DNA of 64,000 bases from UBA1764 sp045616685 (lineage in GTDB: Bacteria > Bacillota > Clostridia > Peptostreptococcales > Anaerovoracaceae). The stretch covers positions 3,858-67,857 of the forward strand of contig JAZLHF010000003.1 in NCBI GenBank assembly GCA_045616685.1, read 5' to 3'. The notes under the pieces were generated by a model that saw only the letters and a program-made list of their open reading frames with translations, was not told the origin of the DNA and did not search any database. Position 1 is the first letter of the stretch. Every line of letters starts with the position of its first letter. This document shows, in pieces, positions 16,577 to 25,489 of this stretch. A program made the translations under genes and the position numbers.

Positions 16577-18538
16577 ATGAGTTTTTTGGTTTTACCAATT
16601 TCATTGGCATATTTTGAATTAGTAAATATCATTTGGTCAGGTTTAACAACCAACTGGTTTGGAGCAGTATTTTGCGCCTTTGCTATTGGTTTTGTTTTGG
16701 ATGTAATTTGCTTCGTATTAAAGCGCAATAAATGGCTTGTGCTTGCGATTATAGAGGCCGCAGCATTCTTCTTCCTGATTGAATACTTTACTAATGCATC
16801 TTATGCAGTATATATGTCTCCGATGGCTATTCTTAAAGGTGCCTCCGGAGTTGCGACTGAATTTGGAGATGCGGTTATTGACGTAGTAAAAGGTGGAATC
16901 CTTCAGATTTTGGTTATGCATCTTGCTCCAATCTTTGTTCTTGCAATGAATCTTAGGGGAGACAAGTTTAATATTAAAAGAAGTGATTCTACTGTCGCAG
17001 CACTTTTGCTGGGGGCAGTTTTTTGCCAAAGCATCGGTACAGAGTCTAACATAAACGCAAATCAGGCTGCATATACATATCTTTATAGTTATGATAATGC
17101 AGTTAAAAACTTTGGCGTAGGAACTGCAGTTAAGCTTGATGTATCTTATGCATATACTGGCGTCCCATCTGCTCCAGAAATCGAAGAGCAAATTGAGATA
17201 GAAGGAAGCGACATTGAAACTGGATACAATATGCTTAATGTGAAGTACACAGATTATGCGCAGTTCACAGATCAAGATTTGTACAAAACGATGCTTACGT
17301 ATGTAAACAATGTTCAGCCTACAAAGAAGAATGAATACACAGGGCTTTTCGAAGGTAAGAACCTCGTCCTTATCGTCGCAGAAAGTTTAAGTAAAGAGGT
17401 AATTAGAGAAGATATTACTCCGACCCTGTATCGCATGATAACTAAGGGGATGCTTGTTGAGGACTTTTACCAGCCTTATTGGGGAGGCAGTACAACTTCA
17501 GGTGAAGCCGCAGTTCTTCTTGGAAGAATTCCAACAGAAAATACGAATTCTTTAAACTGCATTCAAGATAAGGATAATTCATATTCATTGGCTAATATGC
17601 TTAAAGACGAAGGATATAGTGCAGTTGCAATGCATCCTGGCGAATATGATTATTACGATAGATACATTACATATCCGACTTATGGATTTGAAGAATTCTT
17701 AGCAAGGGGTCATGGCCTCGACATCGGTTACACCTGGCCTGGTGATGATCTTGCTGCTATGGAGGCTTCGGCAGATTATCTTATCAGTGATAATCCGTTC
17801 TTCCTCTATTTCATGAGCTATTCTGGGCATGGCCTTTATAACTTCACTGGCAACCAGATGGCTATTAAGAATAAGGAATATATTGATTCATTAGGGCTTC
17901 AGGGATCAGATCAGCTTTTAGGATATTTTGGTGCAACACGTCAATTTGATCTGTCGCTTGAATATCTTTGTGAAGAGCTCGAGGCTCGCGGAGAACTTGA
18001 AAACACAGCATTTGTAATAACAGGTGATCATTATCCATATGCACTTCAACGAGGTGACGCCTGGAAGAATCCAGAAGATCACTTAATAGAGCTTTGGGGG
18101 TATTCAGTTTCAAATGATTTAGATCGTGACCATAATGCACTTGTAATTTGGTCCCCATGCCTTGAAGAAATGGACGAACAGATTGTTATTGATGGGCCAA
18201 GCTATTCAGTAGATATTGTTCCAACAGTTCTTAATCTTTTCGGTATCGATTATGATTCAAGACTTTATGTTGGTCGCGATTTGCTTTCAGATTCTGATCC
18301 ACTTGCAATTTGGGTTAATGGATCATGGAAGAGCGAGAGGGGCTATTATAATGCAGCAACGAACAAGTTCACCCCAAATGATGTGAATGCAATTGTTGAT
18401 GAAGATTATGTTAATAAGATAACTCTTGATGCATCAAGACGTATAGATTATTCGAGACAAATCTCGAATCACAACTTTTTTGATTTTTTAAAACAGGCGA
18501 AACAGCAACTCGAGGAAAGTTTGAGAAACGATGATTAA
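16577..18538 (+). CDS. LTA-synthase-like phosphoglycerol transferase (alkaline phosphatase superfamily)
   Basis: A 653-residue membrane enzyme. About five N-terminal helices (1-150) are followed by an extracellular sulfatase-fold domain (about 250-600). Metal and nucleophile motifs are visible: NLVLIVAESL, the GGSTTSGE segment with the nucleophilic threonine near residue 305, and ITGDHYP. LtaS-type enzymes transfer glycerol phosphate from phosphatidylglycerol to a growing polymer or sugar acceptor outside the membrane. The tail (about 600-653) is charged. The start overlaps nothing, and the 3' end overlaps the acyltransferase gene by 8 bases, indicating joint translation. Confidence 0.85.
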   Translation: MSFLVLPISLAYFELVNIIWSGLTTNWFGAVFCAFAIGFVLDVICFVLKRNKWLVLAIIEAAAFFFLIEYFTNASYAVYMSPMAILKGASGVATEFGDAVIDVVKGGILQILVMHLAPIFVLAMNLRGDKFNIKRSDSTVAALLLGAVFCQSIGTESNINANQAAYTYLYSYDNAVKNFGVGTAVKLDVSYAYTGVPSAPEIEEQIEIEGSDIETGYNMLNVKYTDYAQFTDQDLYKTMLTYVNNVQPTKKNEYTGLFEGKNLVLIVAESLSKEVIREDITPTLYRMITKGMLVEDFYQPYWGGSTTSGEAAVLLGRIPTENTNSLNCIQDKDNSYSLANMLKDEGYSAVAMHPGEYDYYDRYITYPTYGFEEFLARGHGLDIGYTWPGDDLAAMEASADYLISDNPFFLYFMSYSGHGLYNFTGNQMAIKNKEYIDSLGLQGSDQLLGYFGATRQFDLSLEYLCEELEARGELENTAFVITGDHYPYALQRGDAWKNPEDHLIELWGYSVSNDLDRDHNALVIWSPCLEEMDEQIVIDGPSYSVDIVPTVLNLFGIDYDSRLYVGRDLLSDSDPLAIWVNGSWKSERGYYNAATNKFTPNDVNAIVDEDYVNKITLDASRRIDYSRQISNHNFFDFLKQAKQQLEESLRNDD

Positions 18539-19658
18539 AAATTTATTTGGAAAAGAATTATGTAACACAGAGCGCCAAATTGAATTCGATATTGCGAAAG
18601 TTGTTTGCATCTTGGGCATGGTATATGTACATTGCTTCGAATACCTTACGGCTCCGGAGATGGAAGAAAGTGCAGCGTATTTTGTAGTAGCAATTGTGCT
18701 GGATGCATTATTTGGAGCTGTTACTTTTATGAGTTCGATGGGCATAGGCCTTGCATATACTTGGAAAGAAAGCGTAGATAACGCAACAAAAACTATGAGA
18801 CGTGGTTTGCAGATTTTCTTGTTTGGATATTTGTTGAACGTCTTAAGATATGGAATTCCAGAATTGATTTTCGCAAAAAGCATTCCTGATTTCACTTTCA
18901 GTAAATATGTTATTGTAGATACTTTTCAAAATGATATCATGCAATTTGCCGGCTTAGCTTTGATGTTGTTTGGGTTCCTTAAGAGAATCAAATTATCAGA
19001 TAAAGCCATTGCCATCGTTGCGCTTGCCATGTCTTTATTTAGCAGCTTTGCACGGTTTATTTATATAGATAATATCTATGTCGCATTGTTCGCTGGTTTG
19101 TTTTTAAATGTTGAAAGTCCGTTGGGTATAGACTATGGCGGAGTATTTTCGCTGACTACATGGTTCATCTTTGTAGTAGGCGGTTATCTGTATGGTAAAG
19201 TTTTAAAACATTGCAAAGATAAAAAGAAGTACTATTCAATTGCTTTGCCTGTTTCGGCAACAATTGCTGCTATATATATGCTTATCGCAATTCCAAATAA
19301 ATTTGGAATGATGAACGGTAATCTGTCCTACTTTTACCAGATGACAACATTTGAAGCGCTCATATCCTTTTGTTGTATGATATTTGCTACAAGTATGTAC
19401 TACTTCATCAGTTTGGCACTAAAAGATAAGGCGAAGAGAAACATTACAAGAATGAGTTCAAATATAAATCGAATCTATTGTATTCATTGGATATTTGTTG
19501 GGTGGACCGAGATTATTTTCCTTGCCAAAGGCGATGGGGATTCATTGTCAACTCTAATGGTTTTCATTTATGGAACTATAATTTATATCGTTTCAAATAT
19601 CCTTGCGGAAATTTATGCAAGATATAAAGAATCAAAGAGGCTTGCACAGCAAAATTAA
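18531..19658 (+). CDS. Multi-pass acyltransferase, HGSNAT/DUF1624-like
   Basis: A 375-residue protein with about ten hydrophobic helices. It opens with the typical catalytic phrase of this class, IEFDIAKVVCILGMVYVHCFE, including a membrane-border histidine. Related proteins (heparan-alpha-glucosaminide N-acetyltransferase catalytic domain, acyltransferase 3) carry an acyl group across the membrane and attach it to a sugar or polymer. It is overlapped at its start by the LTA-synthase-like gene and followed after 10 bases by the STAS-ligase gene. The three products plausibly form one surface-polymer modification unit. Confidence 0.75.
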   Translation: MIKNLFGKELCNTERQIEFDIAKVVCILGMVYVHCFEYLTAPEMEESAAYFVVAIVLDALFGAVTFMSSMGIGLAYTWKESVDNATKTMRRGLQIFLFGYLLNVLRYGIPELIFAKSIPDFTFSKYVIVDTFQNDIMQFAGLALMLFGFLKRIKLSDKAIAIVALAMSLFSSFARFIYIDNIYVALFAGLFLNVESPLGIDYGGVFSLTTWFIFVVGGYLYGKVLKHCKDKKKYYSIALPVSATIAAIYMLIAIPNKFGMMNGNLSYFYQMTTFEALISFCCMIFATSMYYFISLALKDKAKRNITRMSSNINRIYCIHWIFVGWTEIIFLAKGDGDSLSTLMVFIYGTIIYIVSNILAEIYARYKESKRLAQQN

Positions 19659-19668
19659 GGAGGGCAAA

Positions 19669-21537
19669 ATGCAAGTTATTAAATCAGGAAGTGAAAGAGA
19701 AGTGACATTATCTGTTATTGGTACTGTTGATACTGTTAGCTCTGATATCCTTAGTCAAAGCTTATTAGAGCTTGATTATTCAGATTTGGATTTAACTATC
19801 GATTTCTCCCAGACAGATTACATTACATCAGCGGGGCTTAGAGTCTTACTCGTGGCTAGGAAGAAATTATCTGAAACTACGATGAGAATAATTGAAGCCA
19901 ATGAATCTATAATTGAAGTCTTCAAGATGACTGGGTTTGACGATATGATTAAAGTAATACCAAAGGTTCTTGACCTTGATGGTGAAGAAGATCCATATCG
20001 TTTAAGCTTTCCAACATTATTTAGAAAACGTGTGAAAACAGATGCAAATCGCGCTGCATTTATATATTTAAATCAAAGCTATACTTGGGCAGACCTTGAT
20101 AAAGGATCTCAGATTATTGCTCACGATTTAGCTTTAAAGGGAGTAAAGAGAGGAACCCACGTTGGTATTTGCTCTGTAAACTCAATCAACTGGGTATTCA
20201 CCTTCTATGCTATTCAGAAGTTGGGTGGCATTGCAGTTCTTGTTAACCCGGGGCTCAATTCAAATGAACTTGCTACTATGGCAAGAATTGGCGATATAAC
20301 TCACATGTGTTACGGTGAGGTTCCTGGCACTACAAAGTTTGGAGTATTCCAGGAGGCTCTTCTTGAAGCAGATTGCCCTGTAGAAGTTGTATATAACATT
20401 AGTTCTTCAGAGAATGTCATGGCACGTTGCGATGAATACGATGCAATCGCGGGTCTTTACAAAGAAGATTTTCATGCTGATGATGCAAGCGTAATTATTT
20501 ACTCTTCAGGATCAACGGGGCTTCCAAAGGCAATTTTAGATTCATCGTTTAACCTCCTTACATGTTGTGAGCCACTTCTTAAGGAATTTAAGCTCACTAA
20601 GGAAGATGTAAATCTTGCATTTCTTCCATTGTTCCATGTATTTGGATTTGCGACTTGCATAGCACTTGGTGTTATTACAGGATATACTTCAGTTATTCCA
20701 GAAAGCGCATCTCCAGATTTAATCATTGGATTAATTGATAGATATAAAGCAACAATATTTAATACAGTCCCAACGATGTTCTTAGCAATGTGTCAGGCAA
20801 AGGCATTTGACCCTGCAAAACTTGCATCACTTAGAGTATCAGTTCTGGGTGGTTCTGCAACAACAGATGCGCAAATGACTATGCTTAGAAAGCTCATGCC
20901 AAATAACCACTTCGGCAATATTTATGGAATGAGCGAAAATGCCGCAGTCAGTATCACTCGTTATGAAGATACGACAGAACATATCACAACAACTGTTGGG
21001 GTTCCTGTTGAAGGGCTTGAACTTCAAATTCGAGATCTTGCTACTGGAGAAATTCTTCCAGATGGGCAGCCTGGTGAAATCTATATTAAATCAAACGCAA
21101 TGGTAATTTGCTATTATCGTTTACCAATTGACAGACAGCCTGTTGATGACGAAGGTTGGCTTGCTACAGGAGATATCGGCATAAGAACCGAAGACGGATA
21201 TATTAAGATTGTTGGTCGTTGCAAAGATTTAATTATTAGTGGTGGCGAAAATATTTCTCCGGGCGAAATTGCAGAAGTAATTGCCAAGCTGCCGGAGGTT
21301 GCAGACGTTAAAGTTATCGGCGTTCCTGATGAAATCATGGGTGAAGTTGTAGCAGCAGCAATTATTCTTAAGCCGGGCGAAGTTTGGAATAGAGATGCTG
21401 CTGAAAGCTTCTTACTTGAACATCTCGCAAAATATAAGATGCCAAAGTATTACTTCATTTTGGACAAGTTCCCGCTTCTCGGAAGTGGTAAGATTGATGC
21501 TATCACACTTAAAAAAATGCTCGTTGAAAAGATGTAG
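19669..21537 (+). CDS. STAS domain fused to an acyl/aryl-AMP ligase (ANL enzyme)
   Basis: A 622-residue cytoplasmic fusion. Residues 1-105 form a STAS domain of the anti-sigma-factor-antagonist type: TLSVIGTVD, then DLTIDFSQTDYITSAGLRVLL with the usual phospho-acceptor position in TSAGL (53-57), then VFKMTGFDDMI. Residues ~110-620 form an ANL adenylating enzyme with the phosphate loop YSSGSTGLPKA (about 277-287), the YGMSE motif, the GWLATGDIG motif and the hinge GRCKDLIISGGENI. The lysine in GSGKID near the end should be catalytic. The predicted reaction is ATP-dependent activation of a carboxylate. The ATG at 19669 is chosen over 19603 because AAGGAGGG (19657-19664) precedes it. The STAS part implies control by a partner-switching kinase or phosphatase. 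No carrier protein is adjacent. Confidence 0.85.
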   Translation: MQVIKSGSEREVTLSVIGTVDTVSSDILSQSLLELDYSDLDLTIDFSQTDYITSAGLRVLLVARKKLSETTMRIIEANESIIEVFKMTGFDDMIKVIPKVLDLDGEEDPYRLSFPTLFRKRVKTDANRAAFIYLNQSYTWADLDKGSQIIAHDLALKGVKRGTHVGICSVNSINWVFTFYAIQKLGGIAVLVNPGLNSNELATMARIGDITHMCYGEVPGTTKFGVFQEALLEADCPVEVVYNISSSENVMARCDEYDAIAGLYKEDFHADDASVIIYSSGSTGLPKAILDSSFNLLTCCEPLLKEFKLTKEDVNLAFLPLFHVFGFATCIALGVITGYTSVIPESASPDLIIGLIDRYKATIFNTVPTMFLAMCQAKAFDPAKLASLRVSVLGGSATTDAQMTMLRKLMPNNHFGNIYGMSENAAVSITRYEDTTEHITTTVGVPVEGLELQIRDLATGEILPDGQPGEIYIKSNAMVICYYRLPIDRQPVDDEGWLATGDIGIRTEDGYIKIVGRCKDLIISGGENISPGEIAEVIAKLPEVADVKVIGVPDEIMGEVVAAAIILKPGEVWNRDAAESFLLEHLAKYKMPKYYFILDKFPLLGSGKIDAITLKKMLVEKM

Positions 21538-21608
21538 CCTTTGGTGAAAAATGTACTATTGCTATTGAATAGTTTTAAACGTATTTCAAAGAAAGGACGT
21601 GCAAATAA

Positions 21609-22301
21609 ATGATTTACACAACAGAAATTGAGCATATGTGTCCAGTTGCTAAGGGCGCATATCATGGGCCTGCTCCAATTCCTGAAGAAGGGAAATGGGT
21701 TCAGGCAAAAGAAATTAAAGATATCAGTGGTCTTACACATGGTATCGGTTGGTGTGCACCACAGCAGGGAGCTTGCAAGCTTACATTAAACGTTAAGGAA
21801 GGCGTTATTCAGGAAGCATTAATCGAAACACTCGGTTGTAGTGGCATGAGCCATTCCGCAGCTATGTGCAGTGAAATTCTTATCGGAAAGACAATTCTCG
21901 AAGCTCTTAATACTGACCTTGTATGTGATGCTATTAACACAGCTATGAGAGAACTCTTCCTCCAGATTGTTTATGGCAGAACGCAAACAGCTTTCTCAGA
22001 AGGGGGACTCCCAATCGGTGGAGGACTTGAAGACCTTGGTAAGGGAATTAGAAGCCAGGTTGGCACAACATATGGAACATTAGCTAAGGGTCCAAGATAT
22101 CTTGAACTTGCTGAAGGATATATCACAAAAATTGCTCTTAACGAAGCTGATGAAATTGTTGGTTATGAATTCATTAACCTTGGTAAGATGATGGATGCTA
22201 TCAAGGGTGGTATGGATGCTAACGAAGCATTAGAAAAGAACAAGGGCCACTATGGTCAGTTCGAAGATGCTGCTAAGTACATCGATCCAAGAAAGGAATA
22301 G
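21609..22301 (+). CDS. NifU-like iron-sulphur scaffold homologue paired with GGGtGRT protein
   Basis: A 230-residue protein with an IscU/NifU-like core in which cysteines are conserved: GWCAPQQGACKLTL, then ETLGCSGMSHSAAMCSEILIGKTI. IscU proteins assemble Fe-S clusters on three cysteines. Here the family differs by N-terminal (IEHMCPVAKGAYHGP) and C-terminal extensions, and it always seems to travel with the next gene. It lies 11 bases upstream of the GGGtGRT gene with a GGAGG site between. The target of the cluster, or whether one is made at all, is unknown. Confidence 0.75.
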   Translation: MIYTTEIEHMCPVAKGAYHGPAPIPEEGKWVQAKEIKDISGLTHGIGWCAPQQGACKLTLNVKEGVIQEALIETLGCSGMSHSAAMCSEILIGKTILEALNTDLVCDAINTAMRELFLQIVYGRTQTAFSEGGLPIGGGLEDLGKGIRSQVGTTYGTLAKGPRYLELAEGYITKIALNEADEIVGYEFINLGKMMDAIKGGMDANEALEKNKGHYGQFEDAAKYIDPRKE

Positions 22302-22312
22302 GAGGCAGCATT

Positions 22313-23308
22313 ATGGCATTATTTGAAAGTTATGAAAGAAGAATAGATAAGATTAACGGCGTTATAGGCAAATATGGAATCAACAGTATTGAAGAATGCC
22401 GTGATATTTGTAAAGCAAAGGGCTTTGACCCTTACGAAATCGTAAAAGGTATTCAGCCAATATGCTTCGAAAATGCTGCTTGGGCGTATTGCGTCGGCGC
22501 TGCTATCGCAATCAAGAAGGGGGCAAAGACTGCTGCAGATGCTGCAGAAGCTATCGGAGAAGGGCTCCAGGCATTTTGTATTCCTGGTTCAGTAGCTGAA
22601 GATAGAAAAGTAGGGCTTGGTCATGGTAACCTTGGCGCAATGCTTTTAAGAGACGAAACAAAGTGTTTTGCTTTCCTTGCTGGGCACGAAAGTTTTGCTG
22701 CTGCTGAAGGTGCTATCGGTATCGTTAAGAATGCAAATAAGGCTCGTAAGGAACCTCTTCGCGTTATCTTAAACGGACTTGGCAAAGACGCTGCTCAGAT
22801 TATTTCAAGAATTAACGGGTTCACATATGTTCAGACACAGTTCGACTACTACACAGGTGGGCTTAAGGTTGTAAAAGAAATTCCTTATTCAAAGGGTGAA
22901 AGAGCTCTCGTTAAGTGCTTCGGTGCTGACGATGTTCGTGAAGGTGTTGCAATCATGCATCACGAAGGCGTAGACGTTTCCATCACAGGGAACTCAACAA
23001 ATCCAACAAGATTCCAGCACCCAGTAGCTGGTACATATAAGAAGGAATGTATCGAACAAGGTAAGAAATACTTCTCAGTTGCTTCTGGTGGTGGTACTGG
23101 TAGAACACTTCATCCAGATAACATGGCAGCTGGTCCTGCAAGCTACGGCATGACAGACACAATGGGAAGAATGCATTCAGATGCACAGTTTGCTGGTTCT
23201 TCATCAGTACCTGCTCATGTAGAAATGATGGGTTTTCTTGGTATGGGTAATAACCCAATGGTAGGGGCAACAGTAGCAGTAGCTGTAGCTGTTTCACTAG
23301 CAAGGTAG
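22313..23308 (+). CDS. GGGtGRT-family protein
   Basis: A 331-residue soluble protein with the name-giving motif GGGTGRTLHPDNMAAGPASY near residues 262-281 and a glycine-rich C terminus (GMGNNPMVGATVAVAVAVSLAR). This family has no established activity. It is found in anaerobes next to a NifU-like scaffold, as here. The glycine-rich loops suggest nucleotide or cofactor binding. Cysteines are scattered rather than arranged as a classical cluster site. It is translated from GGAGG just before the ATG and is probably co-transcribed with the following lipoprotein gene (6-base gap). Confidence 0.8.
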   Translation: MALFESYERRIDKINGVIGKYGINSIEECRDICKAKGFDPYEIVKGIQPICFENAAWAYCVGAAIAIKKGAKTAADAAEAIGEGLQAFCIPGSVAEDRKVGLGHGNLGAMLLRDETKCFAFLAGHESFAAAEGAIGIVKNANKARKEPLRVILNGLGKDAAQIISRINGFTYVQTQFDYYTGGLKVVKEIPYSKGERALVKCFGADDVREGVAIMHHEGVDVSITGNSTNPTRFQHPVAGTYKKECIEQGKKYFSVASGGGTGRTLHPDNMAAGPASYGMTDTMGRMHSDAQFAGSSSVPAHVEMMGFLGMGNNPMVGATVAVAVAVSLAR

Positions 23309-23314
23309 GCTAAT

Positions 23315-24841
23315 ATGAAAAAAGTATTATCAATTATTTTAGCTTTGGTAATAGTAGTAAGCTTAGTAGCTTGTACTCCTAAGTCTACCAATGAAGAAAA
23401 ACAAGAAAATACTGCAAAAAAGTATACTGTCCTTTACAACGAATCTGATCCTGTGGTTGGCGTTCACTACAAAGGTCTTGATTTAAATGGCCTTGAACTG
23501 GCTAACGAATTGTATGGCAGCGAAAAGTATGGAACTTCTACAGCTAAACCTGCTGGATGCTCTATTACATTTGCTGATTATCAGAATGGTATTGTAGGGG
23601 CTGTTCGTAACATGGATCTTCAAGCAACACCATATTGCTCTTATGAGTTTATGGTAGAAGAAGGTAACAATGTTAAGTATCCTTTCTGGGGACTTGCATA
23701 CACCGGCATGGATGAACAAAGTTATCATCAAGTTCTTGAGGGAGACCTTAGTGACAACGTTTATGCAATGCTGCCTTATACAGCAACAGATACAATGTCT
23801 TTTGGTATAGATGAAAAAGGGAATAAATGTTCTCTTTATTGCGCAGTATTAATGCGTACTGGTCAATTTGATGAAAATCGTCAGAATATATGGAACTGCT
23901 CTGGAACATATCCTGGCGCAGAAACTCGTTGTTGCACACAATCGCTTCCTTCAGTCTTAGCATCGCAAAACATAAAGATTGATGATGTTCTTAAACGTGT
24001 TGGTGCTGTAGACGAGGATTATAATAGAATCTTCCCAAATGATGAGCCAACTATTGATGTTTATACGTTTAATATGCCATCACTTATGTGGTTTGAAGTT
24101 GTCGCAATGGAAGATAGTACAGGAAGACACGGGGTTCTTGAATTTATAGACAACTATGCAATTTGGCATGAAGGAATTGATTACAGTTTCAACTTCTTCC
24201 TCCAAGAGGACTACCTTTATAACGAAGATGGAACATATAAAGAACAGTATGGAGCAGGCGTTGGTAGATATCAGGCAACAGTTCCTTACCTTGATTACAT
24301 CAACACAGTATCTGATCATGTTTCATTAATGGATACAATTCGTTATTCATACATGACATACTATTCAGAAGCAGAAGGATATGTTGGATTCGATTTGCTC
24401 GGTAATCCAGTTGACTGGAGATCAGAACTTACAGGCCACGATATTTGGGATGACTATATTAAGTATCAATCACTTGGACTTGATGTTAAAAAGGCTTTTG
24501 AGAAGTTCCCAATCTATGCCTATTACACAGATACCAATACCGGAGATTTAATTCTTATTGATAGTTTGGAAAAATATCATGCTAACAGAAACCATCTCCA
24601 TCAGTGCTGGACAATGAATTATGTCCTTGATGATGCAAATTTTGATGAGGTTATGACATATCTTAGATGGTCAGGATATCTTATGGGTATCAGCACAGCG
24701 GATCAGGTTGAGAGCACCGGATCTGGCTGGGAAACATACTTTAAGGTAATAGCAGACCCTATGGAATGTAAGGTAACACGCTGGTTTAACGAAAACTACA
24801 ATACAGCAGCTACTATTACTTGGGATATGGTAGTTAAATAA
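23315..24841 (+). CDS. Lipoprotein with Ntn-hydrolase-like (C45-type) domain
   Basis: A 508-residue protein with a lipoprotein signal (VAC, Cys20) and a disordered linker. Cys82 in GCSIT is followed by VRNMD (97-101), the same Cys-x(n)-[GV]RNxD pattern as in the lipoprotein at 10322-11452. This suggests a choloylglycine-hydrolase/C45-like fold with an internal Cys nucleophile. It is longer than usual for the family because of an extended C-terminal half rich in aromatic residues. The substrate is unknown. The 6-base gap after the GGGtGRT gene indicates an operon, although a functional link is not obvious. Confidence 0.65.
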   Translation: MKKVLSIILALVIVVSLVACTPKSTNEEKQENTAKKYTVLYNESDPVVGVHYKGLDLNGLELANELYGSEKYGTSTAKPAGCSITFADYQNGIVGAVRNMDLQATPYCSYEFMVEEGNNVKYPFWGLAYTGMDEQSYHQVLEGDLSDNVYAMLPYTATDTMSFGIDEKGNKCSLYCAVLMRTGQFDENRQNIWNCSGTYPGAETRCCTQSLPSVLASQNIKIDDVLKRVGAVDEDYNRIFPNDEPTIDVYTFNMPSLMWFEVVAMEDSTGRHGVLEFIDNYAIWHEGIDYSFNFFLQEDYLYNEDGTYKEQYGAGVGRYQATVPYLDYINTVSDHVSLMDTIRYSYMTYYSEAEGYVGFDLLGNPVDWRSELTGHDIWDDYIKYQSLGLDVKKAFEKFPIYAYYTDTNTGDLILIDSLEKYHANRNHLHQCWTMNYVLDDANFDEVMTYLRWSGYLMGISTADQVESTGSGWETYFKVIADPMECKVTRWFNENYNTAATITWDMVVK

Positions 24842-24860
24842 AATTTATAGACAAATTAAA

Positions 24861-24890
24861 AGAACCGCGTTACTTATGCGGTTCTTTTTT
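24861..24890. terminator. Bidirectional terminator between convergent genes
   Basis: AGAACCGC (24861-24868) pairs with 24878-24885 and a run of T follows. A-rich sequence precedes, so it can also end the leftward GNAT gene. Confidence 0.88.
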
Positions 24891-25422
24891 ATTTGCAAAG
24901 GTTGTATTCAAACATACTAAAAATTTTCCAATTACAGACTGGATAAAATAGTTTTTTCTCTTCTACTAAATCGAAGCCGCATTTGCTATAAAGTTTGCGC
25001 GCGGGATCATTGCCTTCAATAACATCGAGGCGAATTACTTTAAGGCCTTTCGCTTTACAATAATCAACTGCAAATTTAATCATCTCGCTTGCAATATGCC
25101 TATGAAGATTTTGGGCTGAGATAGCCAAGACGTGAATGTAAGCTATTTCATTGCTTGATGCATCAACTTTCCAAGCGATGTCTTTATAGCCATCATTACC
25201 GAATTGATTGACAATCATTGCTCCAACAATCTTGTCACCTTCAAGTGCAAGAATCATTTCATCATTTTCAACGGACGATTTTAAGAGCTCGTAGCTTGGA
25301 TGAACGCCTAAAACCCAAAGTGGATTAAAATCATAATTATCTATTTGTAGAGATATGATGAGGTTACTATAAAAGTCAACAACTGTCGCATATTCATTTT
25401 TTTTGGCAGTTCTAATTTCCAT
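24889..25422 (-). CDS. GNAT-family N-acetyltransferase
   Basis: A 177-residue protein with the GNAT layout: an N-terminal strand-helix (MEIRTAKKNEYATVVDFYSNL), a central strand IAYIHVLAIS, then helix SEMIKFAVDYCKAKGLKVIRLDV and the last motif NDPARKLYSKCGFDLVEE. The acetyl-CoA loop (Q/R-x-x-G-x-G/A) is altered to QNLHRHIASEM. The acceptor is unknown. It is divergent from the NUDIX gene, with about 65 bases between the two starts. Confidence 0.85.
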   Translation of the reverse strand: MEIRTAKKNEYATVVDFYSNLIISLQIDNYDFNPLWVLGVHPSYELLKSSVENDEMILALEGDKIVGAMIVNQFGNDGYKDIAWKVDASSNEIAYIHVLAISAQNLHRHIASEMIKFAVDYCKAKGLKVIRLDVIEGNDPARKLYSKCGFDLVEEKKLFYPVCNWKIFSMFEYNLCK

Positions 25423-25474
25423 AAAAATCTCCTTAATATATTTATATTATCTCACATTTCGCTGGAGCATGATA

Positions 25475-25489
25475 TATAATATTAATATG
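25475..25489 (+). promoter_or_regulatory. -10 box directly before the NUDIX start (leaderless)
   Basis: TATAAT at 25475-25480 is followed after 6 bases by the ATG at 25487, where transcription would be expected to begin. There is no ribosome site at proper spacing. The -35 is poor. Confidence 0.55.
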
